A DNA stretch of 37,732 nucleotides from JAHELQ01 sp965603365 (lineage in GTDB: Bacteria; Acidobacteriota; Aminicenantia; UBA2199), in the NCBI GenBank assembly GCA_965603365.1, contig CBFDCR010000048.1:1-37732 (forward strand), in the 5' to 3' direction. Of this stretch, positions 22,307 to 29,527 are shown in pieces. The translations under genes and the position numbers were made by a program. A model generated the notes under the pieces. It saw only the letters and a list, made by a program, of their open reading frames with translations, was not told the origin of the DNA and ran no database searches. Within the stretch, counting starts at the first letter, position 1. Every line of letters starts with the position of its first letter.

Positions 22307-22687
22307 TCAAAATTCTTCTTCCCGGAACAGCAGATTCAGCATCTCCTGCAATTCGTCGATGGTGATTCCCAGTATTTTAGCCTGGGAGACCGCCTCATAC
22401 AACTGGTCTTCCACGATTTTCATCTGCTTTTCCCTGATAAACTCTTTGTTTTGCAGGGCCACAAAGGTCCCTTTACCGGCTACGGTATCGATAAATCCCT
22501 CCCTCTCCAGCTCTTCATAGGCCCGCTTGGTGGTAATGACACTGATGTGCAGCTCTTTGGCCAGTTTGCGGATCGAGGGTAGGGGAGCACCTTCGGGGAC
22601 ATGGCCGCCGATGATCTGGTTTTTGATCTGGCGGCTGATTTGTTCGTAAATGGGGTCCTGTGATGAATTGGAGATGATGATTTTCAC
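22307..22687 (-). CDS. GntR-family repressor, YtrA subfamily
   Basis: 126 residues. The winged helix is QISRQIKNQIIGGHVPEGA, then LPSIRKLAKELHISVITTKRAYEELEREGFI, with the wing AGKGTFVA. The C-terminal part is a short helical dimerisation tail of the YtrA type rather than a ligand-binding domain. Such regulators sit at the head of ABC exporter operons and repress them. The start codon is GTG at 22687 with only a poor ribosome site. A near-perfect palindrome lies 33 bp upstream and covers the promoter, so it probably represses itself and the three transporter genes. Confidence 0.92.
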   Translation of the reverse strand: MKIIISNSSQDPIYEQISRQIKNQIIGGHVPEGAPLPSIRKLAKELHISVITTKRAYEELEREGFIDTVAGKGTFVALQNKEFIREKQMKIVEDQLYEAVSQAKILGITIDELQEMLNLLFREEEF

Positions 22688-22716
22688 GTTTCTGACCGGC
22701 CTGACTGTTCTAATTG

Positions 22717-22745
22717 TAAATATTGTATATATCGCATATATACAA
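22717..22745 (-). promoter_or_regulatory. Promoter of the GntR-ABC operon
   Basis: On the minus strand TTGTAT (22745-22740), a 17-bp spacer and TATTTA (22722-22717). Nearly the whole promoter falls within the palindromic operator. Confidence 0.55.
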
Positions 22746-22748
22746 TAT
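22720..22748. promoter_or_regulatory. YtrA-type palindromic operator
   Basis: ATATTGTATATAT (22720-22732) and its exact complement ATATATACAATAT (22736-22748) flank CGC. Thirteen-base perfect arms and an AT-rich core match the operators described for YtrA/GntR regulators. It lies about 54 bp before the divergent promoter at 22802, so it probably controls only the ABC operon, though an effect on the methyltransferase gene is possible. Confidence 0.85.
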
Positions 22749-22801
22749 GCACTAAAATTGTCGTCCTGTCAAGCCCCGGAGGATTTTTTTTGAAAAAAGT
22801 T

Positions 22802-22830
22802 TTGAAAAAAAATTCGATTTGCTTTAAAAT
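22802..22830 (+). promoter_or_regulatory. Promoter of the methyltransferase gene
   Basis: TTGAAA (22802-22807), 17-bp spacer, TAAAAT (22825-22830); then AAGGAA and the ATG at 22855. Confidence 0.65.
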
Positions 22831-22854
22831 ACTGGAAAGAATATAAGGAATGTC

Positions 22855-23472
22855 ATGAAAAGTTTATATTTAACGTTCTTTAAAGAGTATTGTCGGGATC
22901 TCCAGGGGATCGGATCTGTTGTACCGGACTCCAGGGTGTGTTTGACCAACCTGTTGAAAGGGGTGCCCTTTGATTCGGCCAATGTCATCCTGGAATACGG
23001 CGGCGCCACCGGCAGCATGACCCGGGAGATCATCAAACGCAAAGAACCGGCCACCACTTTTGTCTGTTTTGAAAAAAACGCCCGATTTTTTAACCGGTTA
23101 AAGGACACCATCCAGGCCACCAATTTTTACCTGGTTCATGATGACGCCTTGCGCAGCCGCCAGATACTGGCTTCGGAATTGGGATTGACCGGGGGCAAGG
23201 TGGATTGTATTGTATCGACGCTGCCCTGTTCCTGTCTAAATTTCGAGGACCTGATCGAGCAGTCGGTGCTGCCGCTGCTGTCGGATCGGGGGATATTTAT
23301 CCAGTACATGCATTTGATATCCCTGTTTAAGGGTTTTAGATTGGACCGGGTTCTTAAAAAGTACTTCGGCCGGATCGAATCAAAATTGGTTTTTCGCAAC
23401 CTCCCACCGGTGGTGATCTACACCTGCCGGAAGGATGGAGGGCGAATGCCGGATCTCAGCAAAATAAATTAA
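22855..23472 (+). CDS. SAM-dependent methyltransferase resembling phospholipid N-methyltransferases
   Basis: 205 residues. The SAM-binding motif I is VILEYGGATGSMTREII near 43-59, followed by the acidic FVCFEKNARFF (end of strand 2), VHDDALR, and DCIVSTLPCSCL where relatives have D-x-I-x-S-x-L-P. The N-terminal GSVVPDSRVCLTNLL and the late NLPPVVIYTCRK strand are typical of the PmtA-like/rRNA-dimethylase-like group that methylates phosphatidylethanolamine. GGATG replaces the usual GxGTG. An rRNA adenine dimethylase is the alternative, but the length and C-terminus argue against it. It has its own promoter and no operon partner. Confidence 0.7.
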   Translation: MKSLYLTFFKEYCRDLQGIGSVVPDSRVCLTNLLKGVPFDSANVILEYGGATGSMTREIIKRKEPATTFVCFEKNARFFNRLKDTIQATNFYLVHDDALRSRQILASELGLTGGKVDCIVSTLPCSCLNFEDLIEQSVLPLLSDRGIFIQYMHLISLFKGFRLDRVLKKYFGRIESKLVFRNLPPVVIYTCRKDGGRMPDLSKIN

Positions 23473-23496
23473 ATTTTCCCGATTGATTGATAACCC

Positions 23497-23526
23497 TTGA
23501 CTTTAGCGATGACTTTTCCTTATAAT
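23497..23526 (+). promoter_or_regulatory. Main promoter of the redox/sensory gene run
   Basis: TTGACT (23497-23502), 18-bp spacer, TATAAT (23521-23526). A leader of about 30 nt leads to CAGGAGGCAACC and the ATG at 23563. All following genes to 37.6 kb are on the same strand with small gaps or overlaps, so this promoter could drive the whole run. Confidence 0.75.
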
Positions 23527-23562
23527 GAGTGTTCAGTTTGTAGTTCTCGCCAGGAGGCAACC

Positions 23563-24120
23563 ATGCAGGAAGAAAAGTGTGCGCACCAGTGGAAGATGAT
23601 CAATGTTGTCCCCATTTTTATCGGCACGGAAAAATGCTTTCACTGCGGTAAGGTGGTCAGTTTTTCAACCACCGAATTAAACCCTCCCCACGAAGAGTAC
23701 CGGGATGGAGACCATTTCTGGACAACCATGGATACCGCCCAATCCATCCATTTTGACCTTAAATGTACCCAATGCGGGAAGGTGGCGGATTACAGTGAAT
23801 TATTAGGACTCATGATGTGTACCGGCTGTGATGAGAAGTGTAAGGTTAACACCTTAATGAGAAAGCTTGAACCGGAACGCACCTGGGTATATGTCGCCTT
23901 CGGCTATTTGCCGGTGGATGAGGTAGAGCAGTTGTCGGCGGAAAAGATTCAGTATCTGGAAGATTATTTTAACCGGATGCGCAAATCAAAAAAATCCAGG
24001 ATAAAGATTGTTTCCCATGAATTGGTGGATAATATTCTCAATTGTTATGCCGAGGTAATCAGGGACATAGACTTACTCACCCTGACACCTCCGGAAAAAG
24101 AGGAAGTAGGAGGAATGTGA
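23563..24120 (+). CDS. Cysteine-rich protein with zinc-ribbon-like CxxC pairs, function unknown
   Basis: 185 residues. Metal-binding pairs are CFHCGK, CTQCGK and MCTGCDEKC, plus an N-terminal EKCAHQW, which suggests two zinc ribbons or rubredoxin-like knuckles. The C-terminal half is helical (YLPVDEVEQLSAEKIQYLEDYF and so on) without recognised motifs. I do not know the family. The start is the ATG after CAGGAGG; a longer frame begins inside the promoter and is unlikely. It overlaps the next gene as TGATG and opens the sensory hydrogenase run, so a role as adaptor or metal-dependent sensor there is a guess. Confidence 0.75.
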   Translation: MQEEKCAHQWKMINVVPIFIGTEKCFHCGKVVSFSTTELNPPHEEYRDGDHFWTTMDTAQSIHFDLKCTQCGKVADYSELLGLMMCTGCDEKCKVNTLMRKLEPERTWVYVAFGYLPVDEVEQLSAEKIQYLEDYFNRMRKSKKSRIKIVSHELVDNILNCYAEVIRDIDLLTLTPPEKEEVGGM

Positions 24121-24452
24121 TGAAGCTTCAAGATGTCATTGAAAAATTGGAGTTAAAAGCCTTAACCAATCTGGAAGATAGGGAAGTGGACGGCGTGTTT
24201 ATCTCGGATATGTTGTCGGACGTCATGGCCAATGCCAAACCGGGGGATATGTGGTTGACCGTGCAAACTCATAAAAATGTCGTATCCGCCGCCAATCTGG
24301 TGGACATTTCGGCGGTGGTGGTGACGCACGGTAAATCGGTGCCCCAGGATACCGTTGATCTGGCCAACCGTTTTCATGTCGTTATTTTAGCCTCTCCAAA
24401 ATCTGCCTTTGAGTTGTCGGGGAAATTGATCGAAATCGGTCTAAAACCCTGA
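24120..24452 (+). CDS. Stand-alone DRTGG-domain protein
   Basis: 110 residues covering one DRTGG domain, a small fold also found in some phosphotransacetylases and CBS-domain proteins. The pattern GVFISDMLSDVMANAKPGDMWLT, then AVVVTHGK and VVILASPKSAFELSGKL, recurs in three more places in this run. The domain is thought to bind ligands or mediate protein contacts; its role beside hydrogenase-like genes is not known. The start overlaps the upstream stop (TGATG) after AGGAATG. Confidence 0.85.
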   Translation: MKLQDVIEKLELKALTNLEDREVDGVFISDMLSDVMANAKPGDMWLTVQTHKNVVSAANLVDISAVVVTHGKSVPQDTVDLANRFHVVILASPKSAFELSGKLIEIGLKP

Positions 24453-24464
24453 TTGAATTCCGCT

Positions 24465-25286
24465 ATGTCAGAGGGGGATCATTTCAGTGTTGAGATTGAA
24501 AAAATCAAAGAGGCCCTTCAGGCGGATGTAATTTATGGAAATAATCTCTCCGAAAACACGGTCGCGGGAGTCTATGCCTCCGATTTGATGAGTGATGTCC
24601 TGGCCTACGGCAAGTCCGGTTCCGTTTTGTTAACCGGTTTAAACACGATTCAGGCTGCTATCTCTGCCCATATGGCGGAATTCAAGGCCATTATATTTAT
24701 CCGGGGAAAACGACCGGGTCTGGAAATCCAAAAGTTTGCTGAAGAAAAAGATTTAATTATCCTTTCGACAAAAGCCGACATGTTCGATGCCTGCATCAAT
24801 ATTGCCAAAATCAATAATAAAATGCTTCCTTCCGATGAGAGGGCTATCACTGATAGGAAAGAAGAGAACATCATAACCCAGGAGTTTGAAATTAATGGCC
24901 GTGATTTTGCCAGTGCTGGCATGGTTTCTACCCGGATCAAATCCATACTCAAAAACATTGGCTATAATCCCCAACTGATTCGGCGCATTGCGATCTCCAC
25001 CTATGAAGGCGAGATGAACGTTGTCATGCACGCCCTCCGGGCAGCGGTAATTCTTACGGTAGGTGAGCAGGAAGTTATGGTGTCTATCGATGATGAGGGC
25101 AAGGGAATACCGGACGTGGAGTTGGCCATGCAGGAGGGATATTCGACCTCCACTGAGGAGCAGCGGGCTATGGGGTTTGGCGCCGGTATGGGGCTGCCTA
25201 ACATGAAAAGGAACTCCGACAATCTTAAAATTGATTCAATGGTAGGGAAAGGTACAAGAGTTGAGATGAGGTTTTTTGTAAAATGA
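24465..25286 (+). CDS. DRTGG domain fused to an RsbW-like GHKL ATPase
   Basis: About 273 residues. The first 110 form a DRTGG domain (VYASDLMSDVLAYGKSGSVLLT, then FIRGKRPGLE, then ILSTKADMFDACI). From about 140 to the end is a GHKL ATPase of the anti-sigma/serine-kinase type: N-box STYEGEMNVVMHALRA, G1 DDEGKGIPD, and the glycine lid GFGAGMGLPNMKR. Further on in this run the same two domains are encoded by adjacent separate genes (27078 and 27442), so this is a fused copy of that pair. RsbW-like proteins bind or phosphorylate partner proteins. The start is taken at ATG 24465; a TTG at 24453 is possible. It overlaps the next gene by four bases. Confidence 0.85.
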   Translation: MSEGDHFSVEIEKIKEALQADVIYGNNLSENTVAGVYASDLMSDVLAYGKSGSVLLTGLNTIQAAISAHMAEFKAIIFIRGKRPGLEIQKFAEEKDLIILSTKADMFDACINIAKINNKMLPSDERAITDRKEENIITQEFEINGRDFASAGMVSTRIKSILKNIGYNPQLIRRIAISTYEGEMNVVMHALRAAVILTVGEQEVMVSIDDEGKGIPDVELAMQEGYSTSTEEQRAMGFGAGMGLPNMKRNSDNLKIDSMVGKGTRVEMRFFVK

Positions 25287-26542
25287 CAAACCACGGCTTT
25301 TATCATGCCCATGAAATCCTTACCGAACGATGTATCGCCAGGATGAAATGCCTTCGGGTCTGTCCGACCAGGGCTATTCGGGTCCGCAACAATAAAGTGA
25401 CATTTAAAAATGAACTTTGCATTGATTGTGGAAATTGCATCAATGCTTGCCCGGAGAATACTTTTGTCCCGGTAATTGATGACATTGCAGACTATAGTCT
25501 TTTTAAATATCAGGTTGCCCTGCCGTCACCCGTCCTCTACACCCAATTTGGATTGGATGTTCATCCCGGGATTATTCATCGGTCATTAAAAAATATTGGT
25601 TTTAACGAAGTCATCGACTTCGTGGATGTGATGAATAGAGAGAGCTTTGCTCTCCGTCACCACATCAATACCCATAACATAGCCCATCCGTTAATTATTT
25701 CCTTTTGCCCTACCATTATACGCTTGCTCCAGGTTAATTACCCCAACCTGGTAGGTAATATCTCCCCCTTTGATGTTCCCCGTGAAATCCTTGCCAAAGA
25801 GATAAAACAAACATATCCCCAAAAAATCGGTCTAAAAGATAGTGAAATTGGGGTGATTTACATTACCCCCTGTTCGGCCAAGATTGTTTCGATTAAGCAG
25901 CCGGCGGAAAAAGAGCGATCGTGGATTGATAGTGCCATTCCCATCAAAGATATTTATAACCTATTATTACCAGAAATTCTGGAAATCAAAAAAAAGAATA
26001 AAGTAGAAGAATTGAAGGATTTTCATTATGAAACAGCCTGGAGTGCAATCGGTCATGTGAAAAAGAGTATTGGACTTGAGAAGTGCCTTTCGGTAGCAGG
26101 ATTAGACCATGTGACGAAAATTTTTGATGATATTGAGAAATCAAAATTGCGTAATATTGAATTTATCGAAGCCCTGGCTTGCGTACATGAGTGTCTGGGG
26201 GGACCCTTTTGCGTTGAAAATCCCTATATTGCCCATCATAATTCCATTTTGCTGGAAAAGAAATATCCAAGAACAGAATCCATTGACAGGGAAAAAGTTC
26301 TCCGGGAATATGAGGAGGGACATTACTGCCTGGAGTATCCGGTCCTACCCCGGTTAGAACGATCAACTGATATTGATATTCCCACGTCCATCAAGAGGAT
26401 GCGCCAAAAAGAACGTATATTGATGAAACTACCTAAAAAGGACTGTGGTCTCTGCGGCTGCCCTACCTGTGAGAGTTTTGCTGAAGATTGTGCCCAGGGT
26501 GAGGCCGATTTCACCGACTGTATATTTTTTTCGAAGAAATGA
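25283..26542 (+). CDS. HydS-type [FeFe]-hydrogenase-like protein, copy 1, with a defective first ferredoxin motif
   Basis: 419 residues: two [4Fe-4S] ferredoxin motifs, a hydrogenase large-subunit domain, and a C-terminal Fe-S domain (CGLCGCPTCESFAEDCAQ plus a later Cys). The four cysteines expected to hold the H-cluster are C142, C197, C300 and C304. The residue before C142 is Phe (SFCP), where catalytic enzymes have the proton-transfer Cys (TSCCP), and the second motif is TPCSAK, not MPCxxK. These changes fit a sensory rather than H2-producing protein. The first ferredoxin motif reads C17-I-A-R-M-K-C23-L-R-V-C27-P: Arg20 replaces the second Cys, which the paralogue at 27884 retains. The second motif (CIDCGNCINACP) is intact. 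No PAS domain is attached; signal output may go through the neighbouring ATPases. Confidence 0.85.
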   Translation: MTNHGFYHAHEILTERCIARMKCLRVCPTRAIRVRNNKVTFKNELCIDCGNCINACPENTFVPVIDDIADYSLFKYQVALPSPVLYTQFGLDVHPGIIHRSLKNIGFNEVIDFVDVMNRESFALRHHINTHNIAHPLIISFCPTIIRLLQVNYPNLVGNISPFDVPREILAKEIKQTYPQKIGLKDSEIGVIYITPCSAKIVSIKQPAEKERSWIDSAIPIKDIYNLLLPEILEIKKKNKVEELKDFHYETAWSAIGHVKKSIGLEKCLSVAGLDHVTKIFDDIEKSKLRNIEFIEALACVHECLGGPFCVENPYIAHHNSILLEKKYPRTESIDREKVLREYEEGHYCLEYPVLPRLERSTDIDIPTSIKRMRQKERILMKLPKKDCGLCGCPTCESFAEDCAQGEADFTDCIFFSKK

Positions 26543-26560
26543 TTTTTTAAACGATTTCTC

Positions 26561-26589
26561 TTGATTTTTTATCTTTTTTTGAATATATT
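26561..26589 (+). promoter_or_regulatory. Candidate internal promoter before the HydC-like gene
   Basis: TTGATT (26561-26566), 17-bp spacer, TATATT (26584-26589). Only 5 bp separate the -10 box from the ATG at 26595 and there is no Shine-Dalgarno sequence, so translation would be leaderless. The spacer is T-rich, so a chance match is possible. Confidence 0.45.
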
Positions 26590-26594
26590 TAAAC

Positions 26595-27071
26595 ATGACG
26601 GAAAAAACAGAACAAATATTATGTAAACACGATTACAAGGATGCTACGATCATCCAGATTTTAGGTGAGGTGCAGCGAGAGTATAATTATCTTCCCAGGG
26701 ACGTAGTGGAGTACATCTCCCAACGATTGAAGATGCCGTTGAGCAAAATCTACAGCATTGCTACCTTCTATGCCGCTTTCAGCCTGGAGCCGCGGGGAAA
26801 GCATCATGCCATGGTCTGTTGTGGGACCGCCTGTTTTGTACGGGGTGCTTCCAATGTTTTAAATCGAATCGAAGATCGTCTGGGAGTTAAGGCCGGCCAC
26901 ACTACGGAAGATAGAATGTTCACTCTGGAGACCGTAAACTGTTTGGGGGCTTGTGCCCTGGCTCCCATTGTGGTGGTAGATGGAGAATACCATGGCCAAA
27001 CAACAGTCCAGAAGGTTGACGCCATCTTAGATAAGTACCAGAAAGAAGAACCCGGCGAACCTGTCCAATAG
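26595..27071 (+). CDS. hydC: [2Fe-2S] subunit of NuoE/HydC/HndA type
   Basis: 158 residues, standard length. The N-terminal helical part (IIQILGEVQREYNYLPRDVVEYIS, then YSIATFYAAFSLEPRGKH) leads into a thioredoxin-like ferredoxin with the cluster motif C-x4-C (CGTACFVRGA) and C-x3-C (NCLGACALAP). In bifurcating hydrogenases and complex I it passes electrons beside the NADH-binding subunit, which here is encoded 4 kb downstream. It sits between the two sensory copies rather than next to HydB, a split arrangement. Confidence 0.92.
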   Translation: MTEKTEQILCKHDYKDATIIQILGEVQREYNYLPRDVVEYISQRLKMPLSKIYSIATFYAAFSLEPRGKHHAMVCCGTACFVRGASNVLNRIEDRLGVKAGHTTEDRMFTLETVNCLGACALAPIVVVDGEYHGQTTVQKVDAILDKYQKEEPGEPVQ

Positions 27072-27077
27072 GTGCTG

Positions 27078-27431
27078 ATGACATTCGACGAGATCAAGGC
27101 GCTTCTCGACTGCCACTGCATTTTACAGCATGATAGCTCTCCCATAGACGTCCAACAGGCTTATGCCACCGATTTGATGAGCGATATTTTGGTGTCCCCC
27201 AAACCGGGGGCATTACTGGTTACCGGCTTAGCCAACAATCAGGCGGTTAGAACCAGTAAGGTGGCCGGCATCAGTGCCATTGTTTTTGTCCGCAATAAGA
27301 AACCCTCCCCGGAGACGGTCAGGCTGTCTCAAGAGTACAACATACCGCTTCTATCCACCAAATTGTCGATGTTTGAGGCCTGTGGGCTCCTGTTTTCCAA
27401 TGGTATCAAGGGAATATCCTTCGAAAGCTAA
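27078..27431 (+). CDS. DRTGG-domain protein
   Basis: About 117 residues, a single DRTGG domain: AYATDLMSDILVSPKPGALLVTG, AIVFVRNKKPSPE, LLSTKLSMFEACGLLF. It is closer in wording to the DRTGG half of the 24465 protein than to the 24120 protein. The start is ATG 27078 or GTG 27072, both just after the HydC stop. It is followed 10 bp later by the separate ATPase gene. Confidence 0.85.
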   Translation: MTFDEIKALLDCHCILQHDSSPIDVQQAYATDLMSDILVSPKPGALLVTGLANNQAVRTSKVAGISAIVFVRNKKPSPETVRLSQEYNIPLLSTKLSMFEACGLLFSNGIKGISFES

Positions 27432-27441
27432 TCCCGGTAAA

Positions 27442-27891
27442 ATGAGTATGATACCAGAAATCATTTTTGAGCAGGTGTTCGGGATCAAGGGCGGTGATTT
27501 TATCAATGCCGGTGACGCCTCCTGTCAGATCAGCAATCTACTGAAGGATATCGGCATCGATCCCGATGTGATCTTGCGGTTGACCGTGGCCGCCTATGAG
27601 GCGGAGATGAATGTGGTCATGTATGCCCAACAGGGGACGATGGATCTCCGGGTGACACCGAATAAGATTTTATTGGAAGTGGAGGATGTGGGCCCCGGTA
27701 TTGAAGATATAGGGCTGGCCATGAAGCCGGGGTATTCCACCGCCACCGATGAGATGCGGGAAATGGGCTTTGGCGCCGGCATGGGGCTGCCCAATATGAA
27801 GAAACATGCCGATGTTTTCAAAATCAATTCCCGGGTGGGTAAAGGCACCAAAGTTGAAATCGTCATGAATCTTAATCATCAAAATGGCTGA
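27442..27891 (+). CDS. RsbW-like GHKL ATPase (anti-sigma/serine-kinase family)
   Basis: 149 residues, the usual size of RsbW/SpoIIAB-like proteins. N-box AAYEAEMNVVMYAQ, G1 box VEDVGPGIED, glycine lid GFGAGMGLPNMKKHAD and the late GKGTKVEI strand are present. It is strongly similar to the C-terminal half of the 24465 protein, so the two are paralogues. It overlaps the second HydS gene by 8 bp. The likely role is to relay the state of the adjacent hydrogenase-like sensor by phosphorylating or sequestering a partner that is not visible here. Confidence 0.85.
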   Translation: MSMIPEIIFEQVFGIKGGDFINAGDASCQISNLLKDIGIDPDVILRLTVAAYEAEMNVVMYAQQGTMDLRVTPNKILLEVEDVGPGIEDIGLAMKPGYSTATDEMREMGFGAGMGLPNMKKHADVFKINSRVGKGTKVEIVMNLNHQNG

Positions 27892-29170
27892 CACGAAATT
27901 GTACCATTCCATCAGGATCGATGAGGGCAAATGCATCGGTTGTGTAACCTGCATGAAAAGCTGCCCCACCAGGGCGATCAGGGTTCGAGACAAAAAGGCA
28001 CATGTGATCAACGAATGGTGTATCGACTGCGGGGAGTGCCTCCGGGTCTGCCAGTATGATGCGGTAGTACCCAAAACCACGGCTACCACAGATCTCAAGC
28101 GGTTCAAGTATACGGTGGCTTTGCCTTCACCGGTTCTCTATTCCCAGTTTGGCCATCATGTAATTCCCCATGATATTTTATCGGCCCTCAAAGAGATAGG
28201 CTTCGATCACGTTTATGACGAGGCCATTATTTGTGAGATGACCACGAAGGCGATCGAACGCTATCTGGATGACCACCGATCCCTTAAACCGAGGATTTCC
28301 GTTACCTGCCCGGTGGTGGTGCGGTTGATTCAAAGGTTATTTCCGGCCCTGTGTGAGCTGCTCATTCCCATTGAACCACCCCGGGAGAGTGCGGCCAAAA
28401 CCTTGAGGGAAGAGATTTCCGAAAAGCATAAAATTCCCAAGGAGGATATCGGTATTATTCACATAACTCCCTGCTCCGCCAAGATGGTCTCCATCAATTA
28501 CCCGGAGACCATGAAAAAATCAAATTTAGACGGCGCCATCTCGATTCAGGATGTTTATAATCCTTTGATGAGAAGACTTCAGAAGTCCGAGAAACCCACC
28601 ATGCTGCACACCCAAAGTTCCGTGAGCGGCATCGGCATTGGCTGGGCCATTGCCAGCGGTGAAATCAGGGGCCTGAAATATTTTCATTCGGTCTCTGTCT
28701 CGGGCGTGTACGATACGATCAGGATTCTCAAAGACGTGGAGGCCGGTAAATTAAAGGATATAGAATACCTGGAGTGCTATATCTGTCCCGACGGCTGTGT
28801 CGGCGGCCCCCTGACCGTAGAAAATCGATTTATAGCCAAGAGCAATATTCTGTGCTTGATTAAGATCTACGGGGGCAAGAGGACCGTCAACGGTTATCTG
28901 GTCAAACAACTGTATAACCAGGAGTTCTTCTCGTTTGAGAGGGCTGTAAAGCCGAAACCCTTCCCCCCTCTCGATAAAGAGCGAAGCCGGGCACTGGAGA
29001 AGTTGAAATTGAGAGATCAGTTTCTTCAGGTACTTCCCGGTACCGACTGCGGTTTGTGCGGGGCCCCCGATTGCAAGACATTTGCCGAAGATGCGGCCCG
29101 GGATTTGGGGTCGATAGAGAATTGTATTTTTTTTCAAAAGAAAGAAGCATGTAAAGAAGGAAGAAAATGA
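27884..29170 (+). CDS. HydS-type [FeFe]-hydrogenase-like protein, copy 2
   Basis: 428 residues with the same layout as the 25283 protein: two complete ferredoxin motifs (C17-x2-C20-x2-C23-x3-C27-P and CIDCGECLRVCQ), the hydrogenase domain with candidate H-cluster ligands C142, C197, C301 and C305, and the C-terminal Fe-S domain (CGLCGAPDCKTFAEDAA plus a later Cys). The residue before C142 is Thr, again not the proton-transfer Cys of catalytic enzymes. The third motif is CPDGCVGGP, nearer the classical ACxxGCxxGG than in copy 1. In established terms this is closest to group-D sensory [FeFe] hydrogenases. It overlaps the genes on both sides (8 and 4 bp), so its synthesis is tied to the ATPase and the DRTGG protein. 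Confidence 0.87.
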   Translation: MADTKLYHSIRIDEGKCIGCVTCMKSCPTRAIRVRDKKAHVINEWCIDCGECLRVCQYDAVVPKTTATTDLKRFKYTVALPSPVLYSQFGHHVIPHDILSALKEIGFDHVYDEAIICEMTTKAIERYLDDHRSLKPRISVTCPVVVRLIQRLFPALCELLIPIEPPRESAAKTLREEISEKHKIPKEDIGIIHITPCSAKMVSINYPETMKKSNLDGAISIQDVYNPLMRRLQKSEKPTMLHTQSSVSGIGIGWAIASGEIRGLKYFHSVSVSGVYDTIRILKDVEAGKLKDIEYLECYICPDGCVGGPLTVENRFIAKSNILCLIKIYGGKRTVNGYLVKQLYNQEFFSFERAVKPKPFPPLDKERSRALEKLKLRDQFLQVLPGTDCGLCGAPDCKTFAEDAARDLGSIENCIFFQKKEACKEGRK

Positions 29171-29511
29171 ATCTCCGGGAAATTGTAAAGAAATTAAATC
29201 TTGACATCGTTTGTGGACAGGAATATCTGGATAAGGAGGTAACCTTTGGCTACATGAGCGACCTTTTGAGTGATGTGATGGGGCATGCCAAACCCGGTGA
29301 TCTGTGGATCACCCTGCAAATCCATCCCAACATCGTCGGGGTCGCCGTGCTGAAAAAGCTGGCCGCTGTCATCATCATTAATAACCGTGAGCCGGAAGAG
29401 GAGACGGTTAAAAAGGCCACAGCCGAAAAAGTACCCCTCCTGACGAGCCGGTTGCCCGCCTTTGAAGTGGTGGGCCAGTTGTATGAAATGGGTGTCAGCG
29501 GACAGCATTGA
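29167..29511 (+). CDS. DRTGG-domain protein
   Basis: 114 residues, one DRTGG domain with FGYMSDLLSDVMGHAKPGDLWIT, AVIIINNREPEE and LLTSRLPAFEVVGQLYEMG. The KPGDLWIT form links it with the 24120 protein, so the run holds two DRTGG subtypes, each twice. The start overlaps the HydS stop (ATGA). It is followed by the PHP gene. Confidence 0.87.
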   Translation: MNLREIVKKLNLDIVCGQEYLDKEVTFGYMSDLLSDVMGHAKPGDLWITLQIHPNIVGVAVLKKLAAVIIINNREPEEETVKKATAEKVPLLTSRLPAFEVVGQLYEMGVSGQH

Positions 29512-29527
29512 AGAATTTAAAGAATTC

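Noticed and set aside
25283..29170. Catalytic H2-producing hydrogenase subunits
   Set aside because: Both proteins lack the proton-transfer Cys and the MPCxxK wording, and sit among DRTGG/ATPase signalling genes; sensory HydS-type is the better fit.
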